From Anomaloglossus baeobatrachus (Eukaryota; Chordata; Amphibia; Anura; Aromobatidae): a stretch of DNA of 64,000 nucleotides. The notes beneath the pieces are model-generated. The model did no database searches, was not told the DNA's origin, and worked only from the letters and a program-made list of their open reading frames with translations. Position numbers and translations under genes: made by a program. Positions 21,341 to 33,955 of the stretch are shown piece after piece. The first letter of the stretch is position 1, and each line of letters starts with the position of its first letter. Location of the stretch: assembly GCF_048569485.1 (NCBI RefSeq), contig NC_134359.1, positions 32,147,996 through 32,211,995 on the forward strand. Reading direction: 5' to 3'.

Positions 21341-22230
21341 CCCTGTGATGTTGTAATATGTCACCAATGTGTCCATTCCAAGCCTAGAAAATCCAGTGCT
21401 GTGTACAAAAATCCTGGAGGTCATGCAAAATACTAGATTTAGAAGTTTTTGATGTGGGGTGTACTCATTTTTGCATCAACTAATAATTTGAAGAATTTGT
21501 AATAAAAGATATTATTAACTCTATTCTATCCTGCCCTTTAATGCCTGACAAAAGCCATATGTCTCCTTACATTGCTGATCTACAGCAGTCCACTTTGTAA
21601 GAAAAATACACAAATATTTCCATATTTTAAATCATGTGTTTGCAATTAGTAACATTTTATTGGAATTTGTAGAATATTACTCTGCATTCTGTATCGTAAC
21701 CACATGGGGGCGCTCTCTCCAAGGGAAAACATTGCCGCTTCTGATAAGTGATCCAGTTTATTAATATAGGGAATTCTGCAGAGAGGGAATAATAACTGGC
21801 GCATAACTGTAGGGGTGCGGGGGTCACAGTTACTATTATCCTTTAGTCTGAAGGAATAAAAAAAGCTATTTCTCCAAAGTTCAGAAACTCTAAGTGCTAG
21901 TTCTAGTGATTGTCCATAACTGTCAGACCCGTTCTGATCAGACGTCAGTGGTGTTCGCTATTTACAAACAAGGACAAAAGAATTTGCTGCAACAAAACAC
22001 AATTCTGAACACAAATTAGCGGATTTTCTGAATGTGCTGAATCGGCAGACATGACTTATGATTGCTGCAAAAAAGTAATAGGTTGTAAAATGATCCCGCC
22101 AGGCAGCGTGTGGAGCCAGGGCCCGGAAAAACCAGGAAATCAGCACATTTAGGAAAAGAAAATAATTGACTTTTTTATGGTAGAAAACGCAATAGTCAGC
22201 AAGTATGGAGGAAATGCTACATTCTCATTC
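21341..22230. other. No gene recognised
   Basis: Single-copy-looking, AT-rich sequence. A stretch near 21455 (GATGTGGGGTGTACTCATTT) resembles transposon-end sequence, but no partner end was found. Confidence 0.4.
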
Positions 22231-22392
22231 TGTCTATCCCTCTATCTATCTATCCATCTATCCCTCTATCTATCCATCCATCTATCTATCTCTCTATCTA
22301 TCTATCCCTCTATCTATCTATCCCTCTATCTATCCCTCTATCTATCCCTCTATCTATCCCTCTATCTATCTATCCCTCTATCTATCTATCCC

Positions 22393-22426
<34 letters not shown>

Positions 22427-22902
22427 CCTCTATCTATCTATCTATCTATCCCTCTATCTATCTATCTATCTATCCCTCTATCTATCTATCTATCCCTCTA
22501 TCTATCTATCCCTCTATCTATCTATCTATCTATCCCTCTATCTATCTATCTATCTATCTATCTATCCCTCTATCTATCTATCTATCCCTCTATCTATCTA
22601 TCTATCTATCCCTCTATCTATCTATCTATCCCTCTATCTATCTATCTATCTATCTATCTATCCCTCTATCTATCTATCTATCTATCTATCCTCTATCTAT
22701 CTATCCCTCTATCCCTCTATCTATCCCTCTATCTATCTATCCCTCTATCTATCTATCTATCTATCCCTCTATCTATCTATCTATCCCTCTATCTATCTAT
22801 CTATCCCTCTATCTATCTATCCCTCTATCTATCTATCCCTCTATCTATCTATCCCTCTATCTATCTATCATCTATCTATCTATCCCTCTATCTATCTATC
22901 CC

Positions 22903-22936
<34 letters not shown>

Positions 22937-22950
22937 CCTCTATCTATCCC

Positions 22951-22996
<46 letters not shown>

Positions 22997-23622
22997 CCTC
23001 TATCTATCCATCTATCCATCTATCCCTCTATCTATCTATCCCTCTATCTATCCCTCTATCTATCTATCCCTCTATCTATCTATCCCTCTATCTATCTATC
23101 CCTCTATCTATCTATCATCTATCTATCTATGCATCTATCTATCTATCTATCCCTCTATCTTTCCATCTATCTTTCCATCTATCTATCCATCTATCTATCT
23201 ATCCCTCTATCTATTTATCTATCCCTCTATCTTCTATCTATCTATCCTATCTTTTTATCTATCTATCCCTCTATCTATCTATCTATCCCTCTATCTATCT
23301 ATCCCTCTATCTATCCATCTATCTATCCATCTATCTATCTATCTATCTATCCATCTATCTATCCTATCTATCTATCCATCTATCTATCTATCTATCCTTC
23401 TATCTATCTATCTATCTATCTATCTATCCCTCTATCTATCTATCTATCTATCCCCCATCTATCTATTTATCTATCCCTCTATCTTCTATCCTATCTATCC
23501 TATCTATCTATCTATCCCTCTATCTATTTATCTATCCATCTATCTATCTATCCCTCTATCTATTTATCTATCTATCTATCTATCTATCCCTCTATCTATC
23601 TATCTATCTATCTATCCATCCG
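22231..23622. repeat. TCTA/CCTC tetranucleotide microsatellite
   Basis: About 1.4 kb of TCTA repeats broken at short intervals by CCTC, with a few CCAT and TTTA variants. The long serine-leucine-tyrosine-isoleucine frames across it are artefacts. Confidence 0.97.
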
Positions 23623-23753
23623 GCTGCAAGAATATATAATGTAGAAAATGCAACAAAAAATGCAGTACTAATAATAATAATAATAATTATGATTATTTTT
23701 ACTACTTGAAATATGAGCAAAAAATAGGGGGTTAATTCCATTCCCACACTATA

Positions 23754-24391
23754 TTTCATGTTAGATAAGGAGAAGTACCACTCGTACGGCAACAGGGAAG
23801 GTAAACCCTGTGTCTAGGGAAGGGGGAGATGGTGACCCCTGACCAAACCTACAGCTGACCCCTGGCTATCCTCAGCATCCTAGATAGGTTCTGCACCTAT
23901 GCGCCGAGCAGGATACCTGACCGTAGGCTCACCCTGATCTGGGCCCTAGGTAGGGAATGGATGGGGTGAGCTCTTCGTCTACCCCACTGAGCACTAAAGA
24001 ACACACAGGGAATACAGACAGAGAGGGAATGAATAACTTTTCTCCAAGATGAGTCAGGGAGAGGAACAGCAACAAACAATACTGTTTCTTCAGATGAATA
24101 CAAGCCGAATGCTTTCATCTAAGGCCTGTATAGGAATATAACTCTATCTCCAGCAGACACCAAGGGGAAATGCAGGTATTTAAGGACACAAGGGGAAGGG
24201 ATGATGACTAACAGCTGAAAGGTGAAGATATCTGGAGGGTTCTAAAAGGAAAAGGATAAACCCCAAACAAAGAAGATACATAGGATACAATTTACATTAC
24301 AGAAGGAAGAATAGAAGGTCAAGGAGCAGTTTGTGTAACCAAACGCTGCGACCTTCTACAGCCGGACACCACAGGACTGTCAACCATGACA
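23754..24391 (-). mobile_element. Solo LTR, family shared with 43951-44568
   Basis: 638 bp flanked by a perfect 5-bp duplication CTATA (23749-23753 and 24392-24396). Read on the minus strand it opens TGTCATGGTTGACAG and carries blocks found in order in the solo LTR at 43951, such as AGAAGGTC and GCGCATAGG. No internal genes remain. Confidence 0.75.
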
Positions 24392-24670
24392 CTATATCAC
24401 ATTTTGGCTCAAACATTGAGCCTTTTCTAAATAAATTTGATAGTGCAACAACTTTAGAAAAGTATAACAATCATCAAATGAATTACATTAATCAATTGCA
24501 TAATTATAAAAATATTGCAAAAATTAATGTGCAATTTATAAAAGTGCAAAAGTGTGCAATGTATAAATCTAGATGTAGAATCTCCATCTTACATAATAAA
24601 TATATTTTAAAAAGTGCTTTAATGAAGAAGTGCATTAATTAAATACCCAGGTGTTTTGGAAAAAGACACA

Positions 24671-25162
24671 TTAAGGCTGTATTCACAGCCTGCTTTTTTG
24701 TTCTTCAGCCAAAACCTACTCTTTTGGGCTCTTGGCTGTAAAGCAGCAACTGACAAAAAGCAGGTTTTGCTGTGTTTTTACTGCTTTTTTTGTCGCGTTT
24801 TTGCGTGTTTTTTTTGTTTTGCTGTTTTTTTTGTGCAGGTTATGTGTCATTTGTCTATAGCACATTTAATGTTAGTGTCATTTACCAAAGAAGCAGCAAA
24901 AATACATCAATTGCATTTTTTGTATTTTCTCATTGCTGGCTACGGTGAAAAAAACTTTGCAAAAACACTGAAAAAATTGACATGCTGCAGTTTTCAAAAA
25001 CGCAGCAGTTTTCCACTTCAATCAGAAAAAATAAACAATCATGTGCTTGAGATTTCTGAAATTTCCTAGCTTTTGCTGGTACTGTAAAAAGCAACTTGAA
25101 ATTTTCATTAAAATACTCAATAAAAAAAACTGCAAAAACACAACATGTGAACATAGCCCTAA
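24671..25162. mobile_element. MITE with TTARGGCT ends
   Basis: Inverted ends TTAAGGCTGTATTCACA at left and TGTGAACATAGCCCTAA at right. The interior is rich in A/T runs and AAAAACGCAGC-like segments. Non-coding. Class uncertain, possibly Harbinger-like. Confidence 0.55.
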
Positions 25163-25163
25163 G

Positions 25164-25521
25164 ATACATGCCCATGATCAGGACCCCCTGTGTCCTGGAT
25201 ACGGAGGGTTCCAACCTCCGGGGCCGCGAGTCTCCTCCGCAGACGTCTGCAGCTGCTCGTGCCCACGATCAGGGTTCGGGGGGGCGCTGCGGTCTCTCAC
25301 TTCTGTTCTCCACTTGCGATTCCACAGCAAAAAATTGACATGCTACATCTCGGAAAGCTGCACCGCAGGTCAGTTTTCGCTGCAGGCCGTACACATATAG
25401 TGGGCACGGAATTTCTATAAATCCCATCCACTGTGCCTGTACTGTACAACGTGGCGTTTTGGACACAGCAAAAACACTACCTCCAAAACACTGCAAACCC
25501 TGATCGTTGGCACACGGCCTT
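25164..25521. mobile_element. MITE adjoining the previous one
   Basis: Left end ATACATGCCCATGATCAGG and right end CCTGATCGTTGGCACACGGC are inverted relatives. GC-rich interior, no protein. It shares its left flank with the preceding MITE. Confidence 0.45.
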
Positions 25522-25607
25522 ATTGTTCACTTGACCAAATAGTTACACAAACCACTAGACATATTGCTTGTAGATGAGACGTTCTGTTCCTACACCTTGT
25601 GAAGTGA

Positions 25608-25922
25608 TCTAAAAAAAAAAAAAATAATAATAATAATAAATAAATTAAAAAAAAATGAAAAAAGTAAATAAAAAAAAGAAATAATTAAAAAAAATTGTAA
25701 AAAGTAAAACAAAAAAACCATTAAAAAAAATTGTAAAAAGTAAAAAAAATAAATAAATAATGAAAAAAAAATTGTAAAAAGTAAAACAAAAAAATAATAA
25801 TTAAAAAAAAATTGTAAAAAGTAAAATAAAAAAAAGAAATAATTAAAAAAAATTATAGAGAATATAAAAAAAAGAAATAATTAAAAAAAATTGTAAAAAG
25901 TACTGTATAAAGTATATAGTGT

Positions 25923-25955
<33 letters not shown>

Positions 25956-25958
25956 CCG

Positions 25959-26020
<62 letters not shown>

Positions 26021-26036
26021 ATATATATATACATAT
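25608..26036. repeat. A-rich and (AT)n microsatellites
   Basis: 25608-25905 is A-rich with repeated AATTGTAAAAAGTAAA; 25920-26036 is dominated by AT/TATG dinucleotide repeats. Confidence 0.9.
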
Positions 26037-27042
26037 AATTGCACCACTCCAACACATAGAGGGTAGAGCAGCGCATACATCCCACTTCATCTGAGAGGTG
26101 GCACATGATCAATTGTGAAAACACAGCGGTTTCTCATTTTCTCATATATGGGTCTTGAAGTCCCATGTCATCTCACCGATACCCCATAGATTACACGGCC
26201 ATTTACACTTATATAATGTTGTTTAAACTTGTGGACTTCTAGCTGTGTAATTTACATATAGTGGTGTCCTGACTCTCCCCTCCCAACTCCTTATTCCAAA
26301 TCAGAACACATGCACGCTCAGCTGAGCCGAACATGCAGGGCCGGATTAAGGTTGGTGGGGGCCCCTGGGCAGAAAATCTGGTGGGGGCCCCATAACGTTA
26401 ACATTTTTAGCCATAACAGTAGAGCGCGAACCGTAGCATTTAGAAATAAATCCACTGAGCATGGATTTTATCCTGTTCTGCCACATTCACATTTACACTT
26501 ATAAATAGAAAGTTACTCACATTTTTTTTATTGATCCCAATGTTAAGACAGCCAAGTAATAGTAAAAATACAGAAAGGGAAAGTTCTCACTGGCAGCCAT
26601 GGTTGCTAAAAATACTAATGTGCTCTCTATTGTATTGTCTCTAGAGTAGTACATAGCAGCTGAGGTCTGTACACGGTATGCCATACACAGTATCAGAGGT
26701 GGATCTAGGTTTTCCTGTCCATGGAGTAGGAGGTCAGTTTGGCGCCCCCTTCTATACACGGCTTATGCGGTTTGAGTAGTTGTCAGGTGACCGCTCATAC
26801 ACTATTTTCACACTTGCAACGTGCCGATGAGCTGCTCTTCCTAATTCTCTCAATGTTCAGTGAAATACTACAGCCCATAAAGGGAAGCAGGAAGAGAAGC
26901 TAATTGTGACTCAAAGTATTAAAATGACCTGCAAGTGGTCATGTGACCACTTCTGGAATTAGCAAGCAGAGCTAAATCCTTACATTGAGTATATTACAGG
27001 TTGTTGGATTGGGCATGCTACGGGGCTTACTTTTATTATTAA

Positions 27043-27358
27043 AGGGGTTGTCCAGGTCGACAAGGAAAATTTGTTGTTATCCTATATGACTGCAGACTTC
27101 TGAATTCTCACAGCTTGCGGACTGCACACTGTCATGATTTTCCCGTGCCATGAGCAAGTAGTCATGGGACTGCAAGTATGCGATTTGCTTACTTCCGGCC
27201 ACATTCAAATTAGACGTCTGCAGCCTCACTCAATAGTTACATGCCCTCAAGCTCTCACTGCTGGCATCGGAGAGTCCTGATAGTGTGCAGTGTGCACACT
27301 GAGGATTCAGAAGTCTGCAGTCACATAGAAACTTTCATCACAAACCTGGACAACCCCT
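27043..27358. mobile_element. TTAA-type MITE, 316 bp
   Basis: Inverted ends AGGGGTTGTCCAGGT and the mirrored ACCTGGACAACCCCT, flanked by TTAA (27039-27042 and 27359-27362). Inner inverted segments ACTGCAGACTTCTGAAT and ATTCAGAAGTCTGCAGT make it a foldback. Non-coding. Confidence 0.8.
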
Positions 27359-27463
27359 TTAATGCTACTAACATAATGTAGAAACCCTTGCGGTCATGTA
27401 ATTTTACAAATTATGGCTTGCTACATGTGTACAGGATCAGAATCAGTAAAATGTACATAAATA

Positions 27464-29020
27464 CACTGTGTGTAGAATTATTAGACAAATGAGTATTTTG
27501 ATCACATGATACTATTTATACATGTCGTCCTACTCCAAGCTGTATAGGCTGAGAGCCAACTACCAATTAAGTAAATCCGGTGATGTGCATCTCTGTAATG
27601 AGGAGGGGTGCGGTGTGATGACATCAACACCCTGTATAAGGTGTGCTTAATTATTAGGCAACTTCCTTTCCTTTGGCAGAATGGGTCAGAAGATAGATGT
27701 GACGGGATCTGAAAAGTTCATATTGTGAGCTGTCTTGCAGAGGGATGCAGCAGTCTTGAAATTGTCAAACTTTTGAAGCGTGATCACCGAACAATCAAGC
27801 ATTTCATGGCAAATAGCCAACAGGGTGGCAAGAAGCGTTTTGGGCAAAAAAGGCGCAAAATAACTGCCCATGAATTGAGGAAAATCAAGCGTGAAGCTGC
27901 CAAGATGCCATTTGCCACCAGTTTGGCCATATTTCAGAGCTGCAACGTTACTGGAGTATCAAAAAGCACAAGGTGTGCCATACTCAGGGACAGGCCAAGG
28001 TAAGGAAGGCTGAAAAACCACCACCTCTGAACAAGAAACATAAGATAAAACCTCAAGACTGGACCAAGAAATATCTTAAGACTGATTTTTCAAAGGTTTT
28101 ATGGACTGATGAAATGAGAGTGACTCTTGATGGGCCAGATGGATGGGCCAGAGGCTGGATCAGTAAAGGGCAGAGAGCTCCACTCCGACTCAGACGCCAG
28201 CAAGGTGGAGGTGGGGTACTGGTATGGGCTGGGATCATCAAAGATCAACTTGTGGGACCTTTTCGCGTTGAGGATGGAGTGAAGCTCAACTCCCAGACCT
28301 ACTGCCAGTTTCTGGAAGACAACTTCTTCAAGCAGTGATACAGGAAGAAATCGGTATCGTTCAAGAAAAACATGATTTTCATGCAGGACAATGTTCCATC
28401 ACATGCATCCAACTACTCCACAGCGTGGCTGGCCAGTAAAGGTCTAAAAGATGAAAAAATAATGACATGGCCCCCTTGTTCACCTGATCTGAACCCCATA
28501 GAGAACCTGTGGTCCCTCATAAAATGTGAGATCTACAGGGAGGGAAAACAGTCCACCTCTGGGAACAGTGTCTGGGAGGCTGTGGTGGCTGCTGCACGCA
28601 ATGTTGATCGTAAACAGATCAAGCAATGACAGAATCTATGGATGGTCGGCTGCTGAGTGTCATCAGAAAGAAAGGGGGCTATATTGGTCACTAATTTTTT
28701 TGGGTTTTGTTTTTGCATGTCAGAAATGTTTATTTCTAAATTTTGTGCAGTTATATTGGTTTACCTGGTGAAAATAAACAAGTGAGATGGGAATAGATTT
28801 GCTTTTTATTAAGTTGCCTAATAATTCTGCACAGTAATAGTTACCTGCACAAACAGATCCTCCTAAGATAGCCAAATCTAAAAAACCCCACTCCAACTGC
28901 CAAAAATATTAAGATTTGATATTTATGAGTCTTTTGGGCTAATTGAGAACATTGCTGTTGATCAATAATAAAAAAAAAATTCTCTAAAATACAACTTGCC
29001 TAATAATTCTGCACACAGTG
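27464..29020 (+). mobile_element. Tc1/mariner transposon of the DD37E type, decayed
   Basis: 1557 bp with inverted ends CACTGTGTGTAGAATTATTA and, at the right, TAATAATTCTGCACACAGTG, flanked by TA. Internal copies of the end motif near 27645 and 28812 give double-ended termini. The transposase frame is broken. It lies inside the hAT composite. Confidence 0.88.
27681..28629 (+). pseudogene. DD37E Tc1/mariner transposase, broken
   Basis: The frame starts ATGGGTCAGAAG, stops early near 27724, continues in another frame (27725-28003), shifts again near 27990, and has an in-frame stop at 28336-28338 before a last part (28372-28629). Domains in order: helix-turn-helix region with CSSLEIVKLLKRDHRTIK, then D in LWTDEMRV, D in FMQDNVPSHAS and E in SPDLNPIENLW. 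I count 37 residues between the second D and the E, against 34 in the Tc1 copies of this window. It would act as a cut-and-paste transposase; as found it is inactive. Confidence 0.85.
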
Positions 29021-29297
29021 TACAGCACCAGAACCAAAAGCAATACCAAAATACATCACTAGCACCCTCATCACTAAACGAATATATCACCAGAACCACC
29101 AATACATGACTACAGTACCAAATTTACTACAACAATATATTGTAATGTCACATCCCCATATACATTGGTATCACATGAATTAACAACTCCCAGTATGTCC
29201 TTAACAATTGTAAGAAAATGCTGGGAGTTGTTATCAGTATTTATCAGAATTTGGACCATAGAGGAACCACAGTCCTGATGAGAAGCATTGAGTATCA

Positions 29298-29931
29298 GGC
29301 CCCTTTCACATGTCAGTGATTCTGGTACGTTTGTGCTTTTTTTAAACGTACCAGAATCACTGACATACGCAGACGCATTATAATGAATGGGTCTGCTCAC
29401 GCGTCTGTGATTTTTCACTGCACGTGTCTCCGTGCGGCGTACCCGCGTGTGCGTGATTGCTGCACGGAGACATGTCCATTTTTTTCTGGCATCACTGATG
29501 TCCCACGGATTACGCAGTAGTGTGGTCCGTGAAACACGTGCCAGAAAAAAACGTGCATTTAAAATAAAAAACATTTTTACTCACCCGGCGTCCAGCGATG
29601 TCCTCTGCAGCCCGTTCTCCCTGCTGCTTCTAAGCCAGCTGATTACTGTCACGCATATTCATGATGCGCGACACAGCCGACCCGGAAGCAGCTGCTGCGG
29701 GGGTCACCGCCGGCCGGATGCTGCACCGCGGGAGGATTCAGCACCACGGAGAGCGGGAGCGGGCACAGGTGAGTTGATTTCTAAGTGCAATCACGGGCCA
29801 AGGAGAACGGAGCCCGGATTGCACTTATACAACCCCCGTGTGCCGGGAATCACAGCACACGCAGGGACATGTGCGTGTTTTACACGCCAGTGAAAAACGT
29901 CAGTGTTTTTCACTGACGTGTGAAACGGGCC
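29298..29931. mobile_element. Harbinger-like MITE, 634 bp
   Basis: Inverted ends GGCCCCTTTCACATGTCAGT and, reversed from the right, GGCCCGTTTCACACGTCAGT, flanked by TCA on both sides (29295-29297 and 29932-29934). The subterminal CAGTGATTCTGGTACG is itself palindromic with 29340-29362. Non-coding and CpG-rich inside. Confidence 0.65.
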
Positions 29932-30125
29932 TCACACACATACAGTTACATCCGGGTACCTTGTAGGTGACATCTTCTCTGATCAGAGTCATCTTATTCT
30001 TTCTTCTCCATCTTGTCCAGACGTCATGATGACTTTTCACATCCACAGCTCCCCTCTGCAGACCTCCCGGGCCTTCTGCAGCACATCTCGACATTATGCC
30101 CTTAAAATAAATAGCAGAATGATTA

Positions 30126-31778
30126 CAGTTAGGTCCAGAAATATTTGGACAGTGACACAATTTTCGCGAGTTGGGCTCTGCATGCCACCACATTGGATTT
30201 GAAATGAAACCTCTACAACAGAATTCAAGTGCAGATTGTAACGTTTAATTTGAAGGTTTGAACAAAAATATCTGATAGAAATTGTGGGAATTGTACACAT
30301 TTCTTTACAAACACTCCACATTTTAGGAGGTCAAAAGTAATTGGACAAATAAACCAAACCCAAACAAAATATTTTTATTTTCAATATTTTGTTGCGAATC
30401 CTTTGGAAGCAATCACTGCCTTAAGTCTGGAACCCATGGACATCACCAAACGCTGGGTTTCCTCCTTCTTAATGCTTTGCCAGGCCTTTACAGCCGCAGC
30501 CTTCAGGTCTTGCTTGTTTGTGGGTCTTTCCGTCTTAAGTCTGGATTTGAGCAAGTGAAATGCATGCTCAATTGGGTTAAGATCTGGTGATTGACTTGGC
30601 CATTGCAGAATGTTCCACTTTTTTGCACTCATGAACTCCTGGGTAGCTTTGGCTGTTTGCTTGGGGTCATTGTCCATCTGTACTATGAAGCGCCGTCCGA
30701 TCAACTTTGCGGCATTTGGCTGAATCTGGGCTGAAAGTATATCCCGGTACACTTCAGAATTCATCCGGCTACTCTTGTCTGCTGTTATGTCATCAATAAA
30801 CACAAGTGACCCAGTGCCATTGAAAGCCATGCATGCCCATGCCATCACGTTGCCTCCACCATGTTTTACAGAGGATGTGGTGTGCCTTGGATCATGTGCC
30901 GTTCCCTTTCTTCTCCAAACTTTTTTCTTCCCATCATTCTGGTACAAGTTGATCTTTGTCTCATCTGTCCATAGAATACTTTTCCAGAACTGAGCTGGCT
31001 TCATGAGGTGTTTTTCAGCAAATTTAACTCTGGCCTGTCTATTTTTGGAATTGATGAATGGTTTGCATCTAGATGTGAACCCTTTGTATTTACTTTCATG
31101 GAGTCTTCTCTTTACTGTTGACTTAGAGACAGATACACCTACTTCACTGAGAGTGTTCTGGACTTCAGTTAATGTTGTGAACGGGTTCTTCTTCACCAAA
31201 GAAAGTATGCGGCGATCATCCACCACTGTTGTCATCCGTGGACGCCCAGGCCTTTTTGAGTTCCCAAGCTCACCAGTCAATTCCTTTTTTCTCAGAATGT
31301 ACCCGACTGTTGATTTTGCTACTCCAAGCATGTCTGCTATCTCTCTGATGGATTTTTTCTTTTTTTTTCAGCCTCAGGATGTTCTGCTTCACCTCAATTG
31401 AGAGTTCCTTAGACCGCATGTTGTCTGGTCACAGCAACAGCTTCCAAATGCAAAACCACACACCTGTAATCAACCCCAGACCTTTTAACTACTTCATTGA
31501 TTACAGGTTAACGAGGGAGACGCCTTCAGAGTTAATTGCAGCCCTTAGAGTCCCTTGTCCAATTACTTTTGGTCCCTTGAAAAAGAGGAGGCTATGCATT
31601 ACAGAGCTATGATTCCTAAACCCTTTCTCCGATTTGGATGTGAAAACTCTCATATTGCAGCTGGGAGTGTGCACTTTCAGCCCATATTATATATATAATT
31701 GTATTTCTGAACATGTTTTTGTAAACAGCTAAAATAACAAAACTTGTGTCACTGTCCAAATATTTCTGGCCCTGACTG
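30126..31778 (-). mobile_element. Tc1-like transposon, second copy
   Basis: 1653 bp, the same family as 15860-17511 and about 98-99% alike by eye. The left end CAGTTAGGTCCAGAAATATT is intact; the right end has two changes in its terminal repeat. Flanked by TA (30124-30125, 31779-31780). The copy lies within the hAT composite. Its transposase is damaged, so it would need enzyme from another copy. Confidence 0.93.
30381..31419 (-). pseudogene. Tc1-family transposase, frameshifted near the N-terminus
   Basis: Collinear with the 345-residue transposase at 16115-17152. One extra base in the T-run near 31363 shifts the frame after the first 20 or so codons. From MLGVAKST onward 316 residues are open, including D of WTDETKI, D of QMDNDPK and E of DLNPIEH. 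The histidine of the DPKHTA block is glutamine here. The 316-residue form lacks the first DNA-binding helices, so it is probably inactive. Confidence 0.85.
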
Positions 31779-31799
31779 TATAATGCTCCTAAATATAAA

Positions 31800-33955
31800 T
31801 ATATGACCTACACTGTGTGTCTGAATAAATAATTGCCCTTCACTGTGCTCCCTGCACAAAATGACCCACACAATGTCATTCTTATGGTACATGGCCTATT
31901 CGTTCAGTTCTGGGCCCCCTCTTCACACAGGCCTCTACATTGTGTACCCACTATACCTCCAAATGTCTATACTGTGCCCCCTCCTCACACTCCTCCTCCT
32001 GAGCTGTGCCCTCACACTGTTCCCCATGCTATCCCCTCTCTATACTGCCCTCACCCTCAGTACCAAAATCACTATACTGCACCTCAGTCTCACATTCCCC
32101 CTCCTCAGCATACTGTGCCCTCACACTGGCCACCATACTACCCCTTCTCTATAATGTCTACCTCCTTCACTATACAGTCAATATACCGCACCTCAGTCTC
32201 ACATTCCCCCTCCTCAGCATACTGTGCCCTCACACTGGCCACCATGCTGCCCCTTCTCTATACTGCCTACCTCCTTCACTATACAGTCACTATACTGTAC
32301 CTCCGTCTCACATTCCCCCTCCTCAGCATACTGTGCCCTCCATACTGTGCCCTCACACTGGCCACCATACTACCCCTTCTCTATAATGTCTACCTCCTTC
32401 ACTATACAGTCACTATACTGTACCACCAGCTCACATTCCCCCTCCTCAGCATACTGTGCCCTCCATACTGTGCCCTCACACTGCCCACCATGCCGCCCCT
32501 TCTCTATACTGTCTACCTCCTTCACTATACAGTCACTATACTGTACCACCATCTCACATTCCCCCTCCTCAGCATAATGTGCCCTCACACTGGCCACCAT
32601 ACTACCCCTTCTCTATAATGTCTACCTCCTTCACTATACAGTCACTATACTGTACCACCAGCTCACATTCCCCCTCCTCAGGATACTGTGCCCTCCATAC
32701 TGTGCCCTCACACTGGCCACCATGCTGCCCCTTCTCTATACTGTCTACCTCCTTCACTATACAGTCACTATACTGTACCACCAGCTCACATTCCCCCTCC
32801 TCAGGATACTGTGCCCTCCATACTGTGCCCTCACACTGGCCACCTTGCTGCCCCTTCTCTATACTGCCTATGTCCTTCACTATCCAGTCACTATACTGTA
32901 CCTCCGTCTCACATTCCCCCTCCTCAGGATACTGTGCCCTCCATACTGTGCCCTCACACTGGCCACGATGCCGCCCCTTCTCTATACTGCCTACCTCCTT
33001 CACTATACAGTCACTATACTGTACCACCAGCTCACATTCCCCCTCCTCAGGATACTGTGCCCTCCATACTGTGCCCTCACACTGCCCACCATGCTGCCCC
33101 TTCTCTATACTGTCTACCTCCTTCACTATACAGTCAATATACCGCACCTCAGTCTCACATTCCCCCTCCTCAGCATACTGTGCCCTCCATACTGTGCCCT
33201 CACACTGGCCACCATGCTGCCCCTTCTCTATAATGTCTACCTCCTTCACTATACAGTCAATATACCGCACCTCAGTCTCACATTCCCCCTCCTCAGCATA
33301 CTGTGCCCTCACACTGGCCACCATGCTGCCCCTTCTCTATACTACCTACCTCCTTCACTATACAGTCACTATACTGTACCACCAGCTCACATTCCCCCTC
33401 CTCAGGATACTGTGCCCTCCATACTGTGCCCTCACACTGGCCACCATGCTGCCCCTTCTCTATACTGCCTACCTCCTTCACTATACAGTCACTATACTGT
33501 ACCACCAGCTCACATTCCCCCTCCTCAGGATACTGTGCCCTCCATACTGTGCCCTCACACTGGCCACCATGCTGCCCCTTCTCTATAGTGCCTACCTCCT
33601 TCACTATACAGTCACTATACTGTACCACCAGCTCACATTCCCCCTCCTCAGCATAATGTGCCCTCACACTGGCCACCATGCTGCCCCTTCTCTATACTGC
33701 CTACCTCCTTCACTATACAGTCACTATACTGTACCACCAGCTCACATTCCCCCTCCTCAGGATACTGTGCCCTCCATACTGTGCCCTCACACTGGCCACC
33801 TTGCTGCCCCTTCTCTATAGTGTCTACCTCCTTCACTATACAGTCACTATACTGTACCACCAGCTCACATTCCCCCTCCTCAGCATACTGTGCCCTCCAT
33901 ACTGTGCCCTCACACTGGCCACCATGCTGCCCCTCCTCTATACTGCTTATCCCCC
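31800..33955. repeat. 123-bp minisatellite inside the hAT element
   Basis: About 16 units such as CACTGGCCACCATGCTGCCC, CTTCTCTATACTGCCTACCT, CACTATACAGTCACTATACT and CACATTCCCCCTCCTCAG; full units are 123 bp and shorter ones lack a 16-17 bp segment. The left part (31800-32050) is more degenerate. The unit is a multiple of three, so long frames are open on both strands without being genes. Confidence 0.9.

Noticed and set aside
22177-23709. A 510-codon plus-strand frame of Leu/Ser/Ile/Tyr
   Set aside because: It is the TCTA/CCTC microsatellite read in one frame; equivalent frames are open in other registers.
25853-26124. Ile/Tyr-rich frames on the minus strand
   Set aside because: Translation of an (AT)n microsatellite.
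32456-33820. A 454-codon plus-strand frame and 240-codon minus-strand frame
   Set aside because: Produced by the 123-bp tandem unit, a multiple of three without stops. No domain, and no start or splice context.
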